Below are positions 16,612-25,910 of a stretch of DNA of 64,000 nt, one piece after another. A program made the position numbers and the translations under genes. Source of the DNA: Nitrospirillum viridazoti CBAmc (lineage in GTDB: Bacteria; Pseudomonadota; Alphaproteobacteria; Azospirillales; Azospirillaceae); NCBI RefSeq assembly GCF_000730165.1, contig NZ_CP022113.1, positions 186,001-250,000 of the forward strand, in the 5' to 3' direction. The stretch's first letter is position 1. Each line of letters starts with the position of its first letter. The notes under the pieces were generated by a model. The model was not told the DNA's origin. It saw nothing but the letters and a program-made list of their open reading frames with translations, and made no database searches.

Positions 16612-17415
16612 ATGGAAAGATTAAACGATCATATTTTGCCTGTGCTGCGAACCATGCCTGACGGACCGTTTCGTGGACCGCTGCTGAGGGCTTTCGCCAG
16701 CCACGCGCCGGAGTTCGCCGCCATCGAGAATGGCTTCCGCGACCTGACCTCGCGGCGGCATGACGGCGAAACCCTGCGTCGGTTCTTCGCCAGCTGGGGC
16801 CAGACCAACAACAGCGCCATGACCGTGGCCGGCATCAGCAACCGCCTGACCTTGAAGCTGCACCGCGGCGAACCGGTGCTGGACCCGCAATCCCTGCTGC
16901 AGGCTCTGGTTTCCCTGCATCGCATCATCGACGAAGACTTGGCGGTGACGCACAAGATCCTGCATTCGAAGATGTTCCACATCATGGCGTCCGACATCGT
17001 CGGCGATGACGCTTGGCTGCAAACCCGCTACATCGACCGGAACGCCGCCGATTTCAAGACGTGGAAGGACCACATGTCCTTGCGCGAACCCGACATCGCG
17101 CTGGGCCTGCTGACCACGTTGGTGCACGAGATCTACACGCATGGTGAGGTCGAGTTCATCCTGCCTCTGTTCAAGCAATGGCTGGTTGAACACTTCCATT
17201 ACACGGCAGAAGACACCGCCCGCCCGTTGCGTTGGATCACCGTGCATTGCGGTGGTACCGAGAAGAACCATTTCTTCCATGCGGTCAACACCCTGACCCA
17301 CTATGCGCGGGCGGTCGAGGTCGATTGGGACGCCTATGATCTGCACGGGATCGCGGGCCAGTACCTGAAAAGGAAGGCGGACGTCCTTCGGGCTCTGTTC
17401 CCCGGCCATGAATGA
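16612..17415 (+). CDS. Unassigned helical protein, possibly heme-oxygenase-like diiron oxidase
   Basis: A 267-residue, apparently all-helical protein. It carries acidic/His-rich helices: LHRIIDEDLAVTHKILHSK (about 106-124), LVHEIYTHGEVEFI (about 163-176) and HCGGTEKNHFFHAVNTLTHY (about 207-226). Helices with E-x2-H-x3-A and HxxxE spacing resemble heme-oxygenase-like/TenA-type iron-containing redox enzymes, which appear as oxidases in natural-product clusters. I cannot confirm the ligand set, so this is tentative. It is the first gene of a six-gene operon and overlaps the ATP-grasp-like gene by 8 bases. An AT-rich upstream region probably holds the promoter. Confidence 0.5.
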   Translation: MERLNDHILPVLRTMPDGPFRGPLLRAFASHAPEFAAIENGFRDLTSRRHDGETLRRFFASWGQTNNSAMTVAGISNRLTLKLHRGEPVLDPQSLLQALVSLHRIIDEDLAVTHKILHSKMFHIMASDIVGDDAWLQTRYIDRNAADFKTWKDHMSLREPDIALGLLTTLVHEIYTHGEVEFILPLFKQWLVEHFHYTAEDTARPLRWITVHCGGTEKNHFFHAVNTLTHYARAVEVDWDAYDLHGIAGQYLKRKADVLRALFPGHE

Positions 17416-18583
17416 CGGCCGGCGCCCAATCCTGGTCGAGACGAGTGGCGCCGTTGGGGTGAAGGCGCCGCTCCCCATGGTCGGCGGATTGCGCCATGGA
17501 GAGGTATGCTCCGACCGCGTGGTCGCGCTTCCGGGGGTGTACCGGGACCAGATGCGCACGCTGGCCGGCCTGCTCGACGTGGCCTTGCGGGCCGTGGTGC
17601 GGCGGTATTTCCTCGATGCCCGCATCCGGGCCATCTATTCCCTACCGCCGGATTTGGAAAACATCCTGCGCCTGGCCGCGCCCACACCCTATCGCGTGGG
17701 CTGGTATCGGCCCGACTTCATCCTGGACCGGGACGGAACGGCGCGCATTTGTGAAATCGGCGCGCGCTATCCGCTGAATGGCTGGATGGTCAGCCGCGCC
17801 TGGTCGCGGGGACAGGCGGATTTTTGGGACGATCTGTGCGCACCCTATGAACCGGGAAACACCGTGGCGCTGGTGCATGCCCAGGAGCCCAGTGGCGAGA
17901 TCGATTGCCTGTCAGATCATCTGGGTCAGGCCGGCGTCGGCTTCGTCGCCGTCCGGCCAGCGGACGTGAGCGTGCATGCGGGGGCGCTGTATGCCCAGGG
18001 ACGCAGGCTGGATCATCTGATCCTGCAACTGGACCGGAACGAGTTGCCGATGCTGGCGCCCGTCGTCCTGGCCCATCTTATCGCCCGTGGCCCCTACTTC
18101 AACGACGTGCGCACCGTGATCCTGGTGCATGACAAGCGCGTGCTGACGGTCTTGTCCGACGCGGAAATCATGCGCGACGCGATGCCGGCGGATCTCTATG
18201 GACGGTTGCGCCCCCACCTGATCGCCTCGGTTTGCGCCCGCTCGCCAGCTGAAGCCGAACGGTTGCTGCGCCAAGACGGGGATTGGATCGCCAAACCAAG
18301 CAGCGGCGGGCGCGGTATCGGCGCGTTGGTGCGCTCCGCCTGCGGCGAGGCGGATTGGGCTGACCGGGTGAGGCGCGATTGGCCCCACCTCATGTTCCAG
18401 CCCTATCTGGAACAACTCGACTTCAATGATCCGGATTTCGCCCATCCCATCCATATGGTGGGCATGCTGCTGTGCCGCGACGCCGTTTGCTACGGCAACG
18501 GCATGTTCCGCGGCTCGAACGACGCGGTGATCAACCTGCATCAGCAGCGCGGCAAGCTCTATCGGTGCGAGGCGGTGCCATGA
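17408..18583 (+). CDS. ATP-grasp-like ligase
   Basis: A 391-residue protein with ATP-grasp-like features. There is an N-terminal preATP-grasp segment (RPDFILDRDGTARICEIGARYP, about 100-121). A nucleotide-binding strand-loop, WIAKPSSGGRGIGALV, lies near residue 297. The C-terminal strand MFQPYLEQLDF is followed by GNGMFRGSNDAVINLHQ. ATP-grasp enzymes activate a carboxylate as acyl-phosphate and join it to an amine or thiol. Nothing here points to glutathione or D-Ala ligase specificity. Its ATG lies inside the end of the upstream gene (8-base overlap) and its stop overlaps the next start (ATGA). Confidence 0.65.
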   Translation: MNDGRRPILVETSGAVGVKAPLPMVGGLRHGEVCSDRVVALPGVYRDQMRTLAGLLDVALRAVVRRYFLDARIRAIYSLPPDLENILRLAAPTPYRVGWYRPDFILDRDGTARICEIGARYPLNGWMVSRAWSRGQADFWDDLCAPYEPGNTVALVHAQEPSGEIDCLSDHLGQAGVGFVAVRPADVSVHAGALYAQGRRLDHLILQLDRNELPMLAPVVLAHLIARGPYFNDVRTVILVHDKRVLTVLSDAEIMRDAMPADLYGRLRPHLIASVCARSPAEAERLLRQDGDWIAKPSSGGRGIGALVRSACGEADWADRVRRDWPHLMFQPYLEQLDFNDPDFAHPIHMVGMLLCRDAVCYGNGMFRGSNDAVINLHQQRGKLYRCEAVP

Positions 18584-19509
18584 GCCTTTCGGTCGTCATT
18601 CCGCTGTACAACAAGGAAGATTACATCGAAGAGGCCCTGGCCTCCCTGGCGCGCCAAACGCATTTGCCCCACGAAGTGATCGTGGTGGACGACGCCTCGA
18701 CCGACGATGGCGCCGCGCGGGCGGAAAGCGGCCTGCGTCGCCTGGCCCAGCGGGGCGTCGCACGCACCGAATTGCTGCGCCTGCCTGTCAACGGCGGCCC
18801 CAGCGCCGCGCGCAATCGCGGCCTGGAGCGCGCGGCCGGCACGGTGCTGGCGTTCCTGGACGCTGATGACCGTTGGCGCGATGACTGTTGCAGCGAAATC
18901 CTGCGCTGCATGCAAAGCCACGCCCTGGAACTGCTGGTGCTGGGGTTCGATGCCCCCTCCCACAGTGATTATTTCCCGGACATGGACGCCTTGCGGGACG
19001 AGGTCGTACCGCTGGAAGGGGCGTTGCATCGGCTGCCCCGCGTGACCGCCAGCGCCAGCCATCTGGACTTTTTCATGGGGCGGGCCAGCAACGTGGCCGT
19101 GCGGCGTGGCGCCATCGGCGAAGAGCGCTTCGCGGAAGGCCGGCATGTCAACGAGAACATCGACTTCTGGTACCGGGTCGCCAAGAGCATCGTCAAAGGC
19201 GGTGGCGCCACGGTGCCGGTGGGGCTGCTGGCTGAACCGGTGATCCGTTACCGGATCCTGCCGGACAGCCTGTCCCACCGGCGGTGCCAAGATTGGCGCC
19301 AGTTGCAAATCCCGCCCAGCCTGGAGCGCTTCCGCCACAGCGATGACGCCGACGACCGCCGGCTGTGCCGCACGCTGGGGCGCCGTTGGCTGACCTTCGC
19401 CATGGAAAGCCTGCCGGACCAGGCGCAGCGCGACGCGTTCTGCGGCGCCCATGGTGCTCTGCTGACGCACTTCGATATCGACCTGCCCTTGCTATGGAGG
19501 GCGGCATGA
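18580..19509 (+). CDS. GT2 family glycosyltransferase
   Basis: A 309-residue GT-A fold glycosyltransferase. The N-terminal VVIPLYNKEDYIEEAL strand-helix, the VVDDASTDDG motif and the nucleotide-sugar/metal DADD motif (AFLDADDRW) are all present. There is no membrane helix, so it probably works in the cytoplasm. It is coupled to both neighbours by ATGA overlaps. In this operon it could glycosylate the product assembled by the ATP-grasp and adenylating enzymes. Donor and acceptor cannot be predicted. Confidence 0.88.
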   Translation: MSLSVVIPLYNKEDYIEEALASLARQTHLPHEVIVVDDASTDDGAARAESGLRRLAQRGVARTELLRLPVNGGPSAARNRGLERAAGTVLAFLDADDRWRDDCCSEILRCMQSHALELLVLGFDAPSHSDYFPDMDALRDEVVPLEGALHRLPRVTASASHLDFFMGRASNVAVRRGAIGEERFAEGRHVNENIDFWYRVAKSIVKGGGATVPVGLLAEPVIRYRILPDSLSHRRCQDWRQLQIPPSLERFRHSDDADDRRLCRTLGRRWLTFAMESLPDQAQRDAFCGAHGALLTHFDIDLPLLWRAA

Positions 19510-20714
19510 GCCCGGATTCCGGCTGGATCGGGTCGGTAAGCGGCGATAGTCACGCCGTGGACGACATGATGGCGCGTGCCTTCGAGAGGGCACGCCGTCA
19601 TCCCTTCTGGCGCCACCTCTACCGGGACGGCGGACATTGGCGTGACGCGCCCGTATGCCAGAAAGGCGACTTGCTGGCGGCGCTGGACGGCTTTTCCCCC
19701 GCCGGCGAGGACCGGGGGATCTACCTTGTGCGCTCCGGCGGCAGCGCCGGTGGAGGCCCCCTGATCTTCCCCGTCGATATCGCGGAAAACCACGCCCAGC
19801 GGCAGGCGCTGGCCGGGCACTTGCTGGCCCGGGGCGTGTTCGCGCCCCGTTCGGTGGTGCTGAACCTCTTCGCCTACACCGGCCTCTATCGTACGGCGGC
19901 CATCGTGGATGACCTGCTGGAGCGGTGCTACGCCACCACCTTGCCCATGAGCGCGCAGTCCCCGTACAGCGACATGCGGGCGGCGGCGGAGCTGTTCCAG
20001 CCGACCCATCTGGCGAGTACGCCGTCCGTCCTGACCTTGTTCGCCAACTGGTGCGAGGAGTCCGGCCAGCCTTTGCCCCAAATTCCGCAACTGCTGTATG
20101 CGGGCGAGCTTATGCGTGACAGCGTGCGCGAGCGTCTGTGCCGCACTTTTGACATCCGCCAGATCTGGTCCCTGTACGGTGCGGCGGAAACCGGCATCTG
20201 GGCGGTCTGCGACGCCACCGCCACACCCGGGCTGTTCAGCATCCTGCCGCGCATCGTGGTGGAGATTGCCTCACCGGATGCGGACGGGTTCGGCGAGATC
20301 GTAGTGACCAATACCTGGCGTGAGCGGTTTCCCCTGTTCCGCTACAGCCAGGGCGATGTCGGCCGCATCGTGGTCCGTGACGGTGAGCGCATGCTGGAGG
20401 TTCGGGGCCGGCGGCCGCGCACCTTCCGATTTTATGAAATTACCCATGACGATAGCGGTTTCGCCGCCGTGGCCGAGGGCTGTGCCGCCTGGCAGGTGGT
20501 TCTGGATCTGGGCGGCGGCGGCTGCGACCGGCTGGGCCTTCATGTCGTTTGCGACGACCTGGCGATCCTGCCCGTCGTCGCCGAGCGCCTGCGCCGGCAC
20601 ATGAAACAGGATGAGGGCGGCGACACGACCTACGTGCGTGCGGTCACCTTTGCCGATCTTCATATCGACCCCACGACCGCCAAGACGGCGACGCTTGTCG
20701 ACCGGCGCCGCTGA
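19506..20714 (+). CDS. PaaK-like AMP-forming acyl-adenylating enzyme
   Basis: A 402-residue member of the phenylacetate-CoA ligase-like (PaaK / coenzyme F390 synthetase-like) ANL superfamily. Visible motifs are the phosphate-binding SGGSAGGG loop (about 77-84), the YGAAETG motif (A5 region) and FPLFRYSQGDVGRIV (A7/A8 region). The protein is shorter than PaaK. It would adenylate a carboxylic acid and pass it to CoA or another acceptor. It is coupled to the GT2 gene by an ATGA overlap. A similarly sized PaaK-like enzyme occurs in the second biosynthetic locus of this window. Confidence 0.82.
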   Translation: MSPDSGWIGSVSGDSHAVDDMMARAFERARRHPFWRHLYRDGGHWRDAPVCQKGDLLAALDGFSPAGEDRGIYLVRSGGSAGGGPLIFPVDIAENHAQRQALAGHLLARGVFAPRSVVLNLFAYTGLYRTAAIVDDLLERCYATTLPMSAQSPYSDMRAAAELFQPTHLASTPSVLTLFANWCEESGQPLPQIPQLLYAGELMRDSVRERLCRTFDIRQIWSLYGAAETGIWAVCDATATPGLFSILPRIVVEIASPDADGFGEIVVTNTWRERFPLFRYSQGDVGRIVVRDGERMLEVRGRRPRTFRFYEITHDDSGFAAVAEGCAAWQVVLDLGGGGCDRLGLHVVCDDLAILPVVAERLRRHMKQDEGGDTTYVRAVTFADLHIDPTTAKTATLVDRRR

Positions 20715-20733
20715 ACCTCCAGGGGACAACTCC

Positions 20734-21663
20734 ATGGAAAAGCTGGGCAATCTTCTCGTGTACGAATGGAACTCGTGGCGCGGCTATCTCATCAGCCATC
20801 TGGCGGGTGCGCACTGCGCGGCGCAATGGGATGACGACTGGACAGTGCTGGAAGCGGCCTGCGGCCCCGGCATCGACACGGTGCTGTTCCACCACTGCCT
20901 GTCGCACGCCGCCCTGTTCCCGCGCCAACGCCCCGCTTTTGAGCGGGAGCTGGCGCGGCGGGGCATCCGGGTGCTCAACGCCGGCCTGGCGGACATGCGC
21001 AAGCGCACGCTGCACGGCATGCTGGACCGCGCCGGCCTCAGAAGCGCGCGCGCGGCCCGCCAGGGGCCGGACGACCAGTTCCTGTTCATCAAGACGGACC
21101 TGAACTATGGCGGCAAGGCGGAGAGGGCGCTGCCCGCCGAGTTACAGCCGCTGTTTTCCGCCGCGGCCGACTGCCCCATCCGCGGCTGGGACGATTATCG
21201 CCTGATGCGCCGCGATGAAGTGGAGCCCGGCTGGTGGGACAACCCGGATCTGGTCATCGAGAATTTCATCGCCCATGACGACACCTTGTACCGCGTCTAC
21301 GGCTGCGGCGACGCGCTGGTGTGCATCCGGGCGCACAGCCCGGACCTGATCAAGAAAGAGGATGAGCGGCCGGAAGACACATGGGTTTACATCGATCGCC
21401 GGCAATTGACCCCGGCGATCGGCGACCACGGCGGCTTTCCCCGGGATTTGTGGCGGCAACTCGCCGGCTTCGTCGCCCAATATCCTTTCGACTATTTCTG
21501 CCTGGACGTCATCCATGACGGCATCCGGCACACCATCATCGACCTGAACCTAACGCCCTTTTACGCCCCGCACCCGCCCAAGGCGGGGTGGTTCGCGTTC
21601 CTGCGACGCGGCCTGCGGGAGCTGACCGCCGGCCGCCCCACCCTGATGGAGGTCGCCCGATGA
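20734..21663 (+). CDS. ATP-grasp ligase
   Basis: A 309-residue protein with an ATP-grasp core. FLFIKTDLNYGGKAER (about 111-126) gives the nucleotide-binding Lys and Gly-rich loop. DLVIENFIAH is the adenine-contacting strand. The C-terminal FCLDVIHDG...IIDLNLTPFY carries the Asp/Asn residues for Mg2+. It differs strongly from the other ATP-grasp-like protein of the operon, so the two probably catalyse successive ligations. AGGGGA precedes the start, 19 bases after the adenylating-enzyme stop, and the stop overlaps the next ATG. Confidence 0.78.
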   Translation: MEKLGNLLVYEWNSWRGYLISHLAGAHCAAQWDDDWTVLEAACGPGIDTVLFHHCLSHAALFPRQRPAFERELARRGIRVLNAGLADMRKRTLHGMLDRAGLRSARAARQGPDDQFLFIKTDLNYGGKAERALPAELQPLFSAAADCPIRGWDDYRLMRRDEVEPGWWDNPDLVIENFIAHDDTLYRVYGCGDALVCIRAHSPDLIKKEDERPEDTWVYIDRRQLTPAIGDHGGFPRDLWRQLAGFVAQYPFDYFCLDVIHDGIRHTIIDLNLTPFYAPHPPKAGWFAFLRRGLRELTAGRPTLMEVAR

Positions 21664-22448
21664 AGACCGTGTCCGTCCTGATCGCCGCCTTTCGAGCGCG
21701 CGCCTGGCTGGGCGACTGCCTCGACGCCGTGTTCGCGCAAGCGCTGCCCCCCGGCTGGCGCCTGCAGGTGCTGCTGGGCGTGGATGGCTGCGACGACACG
21801 CTGGACTATGTCAGGACGGCGCCGTACCCGGCCCTGCAGGTCGTGCACCTGCCGCGTAATCGTGGCACCTACGTCACCTTCAACACCCTGATGCCCTACG
21901 CCGAGGGCGACCTCATCGCCCGTTTCGACGCTGACGACGTGATGCTGGCCGACTATCTGGCGGAGCATATCGAGGTGCTGGAGGGCGGCGTGGACCTCAG
22001 CATGTCGTGGAGCGTGTACACGGACGAGACACTGCGGCCGACCGCCATCGTGCCCGCCCTGCCGGACTACCGTCCCCAGAACGGGCAACGGCGCAAGGGG
22101 ACGGACGGCCAGTTCGTCGCCAGGCGGCAGATCTGGGACAGCCTCGGCGCCTTCCGTGCCTGGCCCTGCGGCGGCGATACCGAGTTTGTGATCCGGGCGC
22201 AGGCCGCCGGCTTCCGCATGACGGTCCTGGAGAAGTTCCTCTACCTGCGCCGCACCCACGGCGCCTCGCTCACCACCCATGCCGCGACGAATTACGAGTC
22301 CGACATGCGCATGCGCCTGCAGGCGCTGACCATTCAGTACCGCGACGATTATGCCGCCGGCATCCGGCCGGTGGCCGTCGAGGCGGAGGTCGAACCGACC
22401 GCCCTCCTGCTTCGGTGTGCCGATTTGGGCCTGCGCGTAGCGTCCTGA
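21660..22448 (+). CDS. GT2 family glycosyltransferase
   Basis: A 262-residue GT-A fold enzyme with an N-terminal VSVLIAAFRARAWLGDCL strand-helix, LGVDGCDDT and the metal/nucleotide FDADD motif (ARFDADDVML). GGDTEFVIRA near residue 180 resembles the ED-type acceptor motif. It is the last gene of the operon, with an ATGA overlap to the second ATP-grasp gene. Two different GT2 enzymes in one operon suggest two sugar additions or a glycan of two residue types. No transporter is encoded, so export would rely on genes elsewhere. Confidence 0.87.
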   Translation: MKTVSVLIAAFRARAWLGDCLDAVFAQALPPGWRLQVLLGVDGCDDTLDYVRTAPYPALQVVHLPRNRGTYVTFNTLMPYAEGDLIARFDADDVMLADYLAEHIEVLEGGVDLSMSWSVYTDETLRPTAIVPALPDYRPQNGQRRKGTDGQFVARRQIWDSLGAFRAWPCGGDTEFVIRAQAAGFRMTVLEKFLYLRRTHGASLTTHAATNYESDMRMRLQALTIQYRDDYAAGIRPVAVEAEVEPTALLLRCADLGLRVAS

Positions 22449-22643
22449 TCTCTCCGCTCCCGGAACCTGCGCAAAGCAGATGATATTCGCGAATGAGCTA
22501 CGCCTTTGGAATAGTTTTGTCGCTGGAGTTGTAATATGCGGTTATACTTACGCCCGTTCCGTAGAGGGTGTGACCGCAGGCCCCTTCGGAAAGTTGATGT
22601 AACCAGAAGGGGAGCTGTCTTTTACGACAGCGAGGGGCTGCCC

Positions 22644-25600
22644 GTGAAGGTGAGGCGCTTTCAATTCGGCGACTGGCAAGTGGATGCGCAAGCCTGCGTG
22701 CTGTGGCGCGAGGATGAGGGGACGCAAGTCCAGGTCGAGCCCCGCGCCTTGGATGTCCTGGTGGCCTTATGCCTGAATGCCGGCAAAATACTGAGCGCGG
22801 AAGACTTGCTGCACCTGTGCTGGGACGGTGTCGCCGTCGGTGAGAACCAGGCGCAAAAGGCCGTTGCCCAACTGCGGCGGGCCCTGGGCGACAGCGTCAA
22901 CGCCCCCCGCTATATCGAAAACCTGCGCAAGCGCGGCTATCGCACCATTGCCCCGGTCATTTTCGCGCCGCACCGCGAGTCCGATACGCTGGCGGAAACC
23001 TGGGCCCGGGAATCCCCCTATGTCGGCCTGGCGCCCTTCGGTGCGGGCCACGCCTCGGTGTTTTTCGGACGCGACGTGGCCGTCGTGCGGCTGCGCGACG
23101 TGCTCGCCAGCCAGTTGCCAGGGGGTAGGGTCTTCGTGCTCATCCTGGGGGCCAGCGGCAGCGGCAAGACATCCCTGGTCCAGGCCGGCTTGCTGCCGGC
23201 CCTGATGCGCGCCGGGGCGACACCCCACGTCATGGATGCCACGGTCCTGGATCTGGGCGCCATCGGCGCGATGCCGCTGCTGACCGCATTGGGCAGCGCC
23301 TTGCTGGACCTGGATGAAGATGGGGAGCCGCTGTTCGCGGGCCGCAGCGCCGAGCAACTGGGCCAGAGCCTGGTTGAGGACGGGCAGGGCGCCAATGATG
23401 GGACCGCGCCCGCCGATGGCCGTTTCGTTCTATTTGTTGATCGGCTGGAGGCCTTGTTCAGCAGCGCCTTCGCCAGCGGCTTGCAGCGGCAGCAGTTCCT
23501 GGCCGCGCTTGACCGGCTGGCCCGGGGCGGCCAGGTCATGGTCATCGCCGCGTGCCGCAACGACTTCTATCCCGACGTGGTGGGCGAACCGCTGCTGATG
23601 GAGGCCAAGGCGGCGGGCGGACATTTCGACCTGATGCCGCCCAGCCGGGCGGAAATCGGCCAGATGATCCGTCTGCCGGCGGAAATCGCCGGCCTCAGCT
23701 TCGGCGGAGACACGGACGGCCGTGAGCGTCTGGATGACCTGCTGTGCGAGGCAGCGGCCCACAGCCCCGATGCCCTGCCGCTGCTGCAATACACCCTGCA
23801 GCAACTCTACCTGTTGCGCAGCCCGACGCGCGAGCTGACCCTGGCGGCGTATCGCGACTTGGGCGGCATCGAGGGGGCCATCGGCCGGCGGGCGGAAACG
23901 ACGCTGGAGGGCCTGTCGGCCGGCGCCCAGGCGGCGTTGCCCCGCATCTTCTCCCTCATCGTCGCTCTCAGCGCCATTGACGATGCCGTGCGCGGCGTGC
24001 TCGCCCGCTGGTCAGACCTGAGGTCCGATGACGAGCGCGCCCTGGTGCAGGCCCTGGTGGACGAGCGCTTGTTCGTCAGCCGGGTGTCGGGCGGTGAGGC
24101 CGTCTTCGGCGTCGCCCATGAGGCGCTGCTGCGGCAGTGGCCCCGCGCCGTGTCATGGATTGCTGAGCACCGTCAGGCCCTGCGCGTCCGCAGCCAACTG
24201 GAAGGGCTGGCCCGGCAATGGGCGGCGGAAGGCCGGCGGTCCGACCGCCTGTTGCGGCGGGGAAAGCCGTTGGAGGAGGCGCGCGACCTGCTGAGCGAGG
24301 GCATCGTGCCTGTGGGCCCCGACGTGAACGCCCTGGTCACCGCCTCCGCCCGCCACGTCAAGCGGGCCGAGCGTCTGCGCCTGGGCGCCCTGGCCGCCTT
24401 CGCCGCCATCGCCCTGGTCGCTGCCTTCCTGGGCCTGCGCGCCGGCCGGGCGGAAAAGGTGGCGGCCCTGCGCCTGCAGGAGGCGGAGGATCTGGCCGAC
24501 TACATGCTGGACGAACTGGCCGACAAGCTGCGGCCGCTGGGCCGGCTGGACCTGCTGGATGGCGTGGCGCAGAAGGCGCTGGGCTATCTCACCACCGACG
24601 ACCCCGGCCGCATCCCCAGCGCCGCCCGCCTGCGTCAGGCCAAGGCGCTGCAAACCTTGGCGGACGTGGACCGCTCCCGCGGCAACGTCGACGCAGCGCT
24701 GAAGGCCTTGGGCCAAGCGGAGAGCTTGCTGCAAGCCAATTTGAAAGAGGGCGATGTTGATCCTGAAACGTTGAAGATCTCGGGAACGGTTGCTTTTTGG
24801 TTTGGGCAGATCGCCATTGATCAGGGGCGATTAGATGAGGGATTGCGCCGCTACACTCAGTATCGAGATTTCGCGCAGCGCCGTATGCAGCTTCAGCCAA
24901 ATGAGCCGGACGCCTGGATTGAACTTTCCTATGCATTGAGCAGCTTAGGCGGCATACAGCTGCGGAAAGGGGATGGAAGCGCGGCCACGGCCAACCTTAA
25001 CGCATCCATTTCTTTGAAACGGCGAGCGCTGACGATCCATCCGGAAAATACCGCGCTGCAAGCGGAATTGGCGAACAGCCTATCTTGGCTTGCCCTTACG
25101 GAGGCCGAGCAGGGGCAATTGGAAACAGCGATCAATCTTTATGATCAGCAACGCGAAGTGCTGGATAATGTGAAGCGCCAAGATCCAGATGCAGCGCTTT
25201 GGTCATTCCGTCTCGCAGCCGCCAATCGGCTAAAAAGTTCGGTGCTGCTGGCTTTGGGTAAGACTAAATCCGCCCTTATCAGCCTAGGACAAGCGGAAAA
25301 ACAAATTAATGATAGCTTGAACAAAGAGCCAGAGAATAGGCGTTGGCAAGCCACCCGGATAGAAATAGGCCTCTTAAAGGCGCGGGCGGACTTGATGTTG
25401 GGAAAAGTCCAGAGTGTCTTGCCGGACATCCTCGATATTGAAGTAGTAATTGATCAGATGCTCCGTGCCAATCCTGCGGACGATTGGGAGCAACGCCATA
25501 AGGCTCAATCGTTATTGCTGCATGGCATTGCCTTGACAGAACTGAATGATTTAGATGCCGCTAAGCAGAAAATCGATGAAGCGGCGAGAATTGCCCAAAA

Positions 25601-25898
25601 AGTGGCGGATCGGGATGGGCAGGATAGGCTGCGGGCTATCCTTCTCGCCAATATCCTGCTAGCTGCAGCCGAAATCGATTTGAAACAAGGCGCTGGGGCG
25701 GGTGCGAAACAAACCTGCCAAGGTGCTATAGATGCTCTGCGGTCTATAGTTCCATCAAGCAGTGACTTCAGGGTTCTTGATCCCTGGGTCCGTGCCAACC
25801 GATGTGGCGGGGACCAAGGGGTAGCCAATGCCTCGGCGCAGATTCTAGATAGTATAGGTTATCGAGATATCGAGTATTTGCAAAATCTAAGGAAGTAA
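22644..25898 (+). CDS. Winged-helix / nSTAND NTPase / TPR signalling protein
   Basis: About 1,084 residues in four parts: an OmpR/CadC-type winged helix (about 3-105); an nSTAND-like NTPase with Walker A GASGSGKT (about 169-176), a Walker B-like FVLFVDRLE and a conflict-domain AHEALLRQWPR tail; one membrane helix (about 579-600); then TPR-like helical repeats to the end. Such proteins link ligand sensing by repeats to transcription or effector control. I prefer the GTG at 22644 (GAGGGG upstream, winged helix begins at once); an in-frame ATG at 22536 with GGAG would add 36 unlikely residues. From about 24,720 GC content falls visibly, so the repeat half may have a different origin. A small gene follows 12 bases later. 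Confidence 0.8.
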   Translation: MKVRRFQFGDWQVDAQACVLWREDEGTQVQVEPRALDVLVALCLNAGKILSAEDLLHLCWDGVAVGENQAQKAVAQLRRALGDSVNAPRYIENLRKRGYRTIAPVIFAPHRESDTLAETWARESPYVGLAPFGAGHASVFFGRDVAVVRLRDVLASQLPGGRVFVLILGASGSGKTSLVQAGLLPALMRAGATPHVMDATVLDLGAIGAMPLLTALGSALLDLDEDGEPLFAGRSAEQLGQSLVEDGQGANDGTAPADGRFVLFVDRLEALFSSAFASGLQRQQFLAALDRLARGGQVMVIAACRNDFYPDVVGEPLLMEAKAAGGHFDLMPPSRAEIGQMIRLPAEIAGLSFGGDTDGRERLDDLLCEAAAHSPDALPLLQYTLQQLYLLRSPTRELTLAAYRDLGGIEGAIGRRAETTLEGLSAGAQAALPRIFSLIVALSAIDDAVRGVLARWSDLRSDDERALVQALVDERLFVSRVSGGEAVFGVAHEALLRQWPRAVSWIAEHRQALRVRSQLEGLARQWAAEGRRSDRLLRRGKPLEEARDLLSEGIVPVGPDVNALVTASARHVKRAERLRLGALAAFAAIALVAAFLGLRAGRAEKVAALRLQEAEDLADYMLDELADKLRPLGRLDLLDGVAQKALGYLTTDDPGRIPSAARLRQAKALQTLADVDRSRGNVDAALKALGQAESLLQANLKEGDVDPETLKISGTVAFWFGQIAIDQGRLDEGLRRYTQYRDFAQRRMQLQPNEPDAWIELSYALSSLGGIQLRKGDGSAATANLNASISLKRRALTIHPENTALQAELANSLSWLALTEAEQGQLETAINLYDQQREVLDNVKRQDPDAALWSFRLAAANRLKSSVLLALGKTKSALISLGQAEKQINDSLNKEPENRRWQATRIEIGLLKARADLMLGKVQSVLPDILDIEVVIDQMLRANPADDWEQRHKAQSLLLHGIALTELNDLDAAKQKIDEAARIAQKVADRDGQDRLRAILLANILLAAAEIDLKQGAGAGAKQTCQGAIDALRSIVPSSSDFRVLDPWVRANRCGGDQGVANASAQILDSIGYRDIEYLQNLRK

Positions 25899-25910
25899 GG
25901 AGTAGAACAT

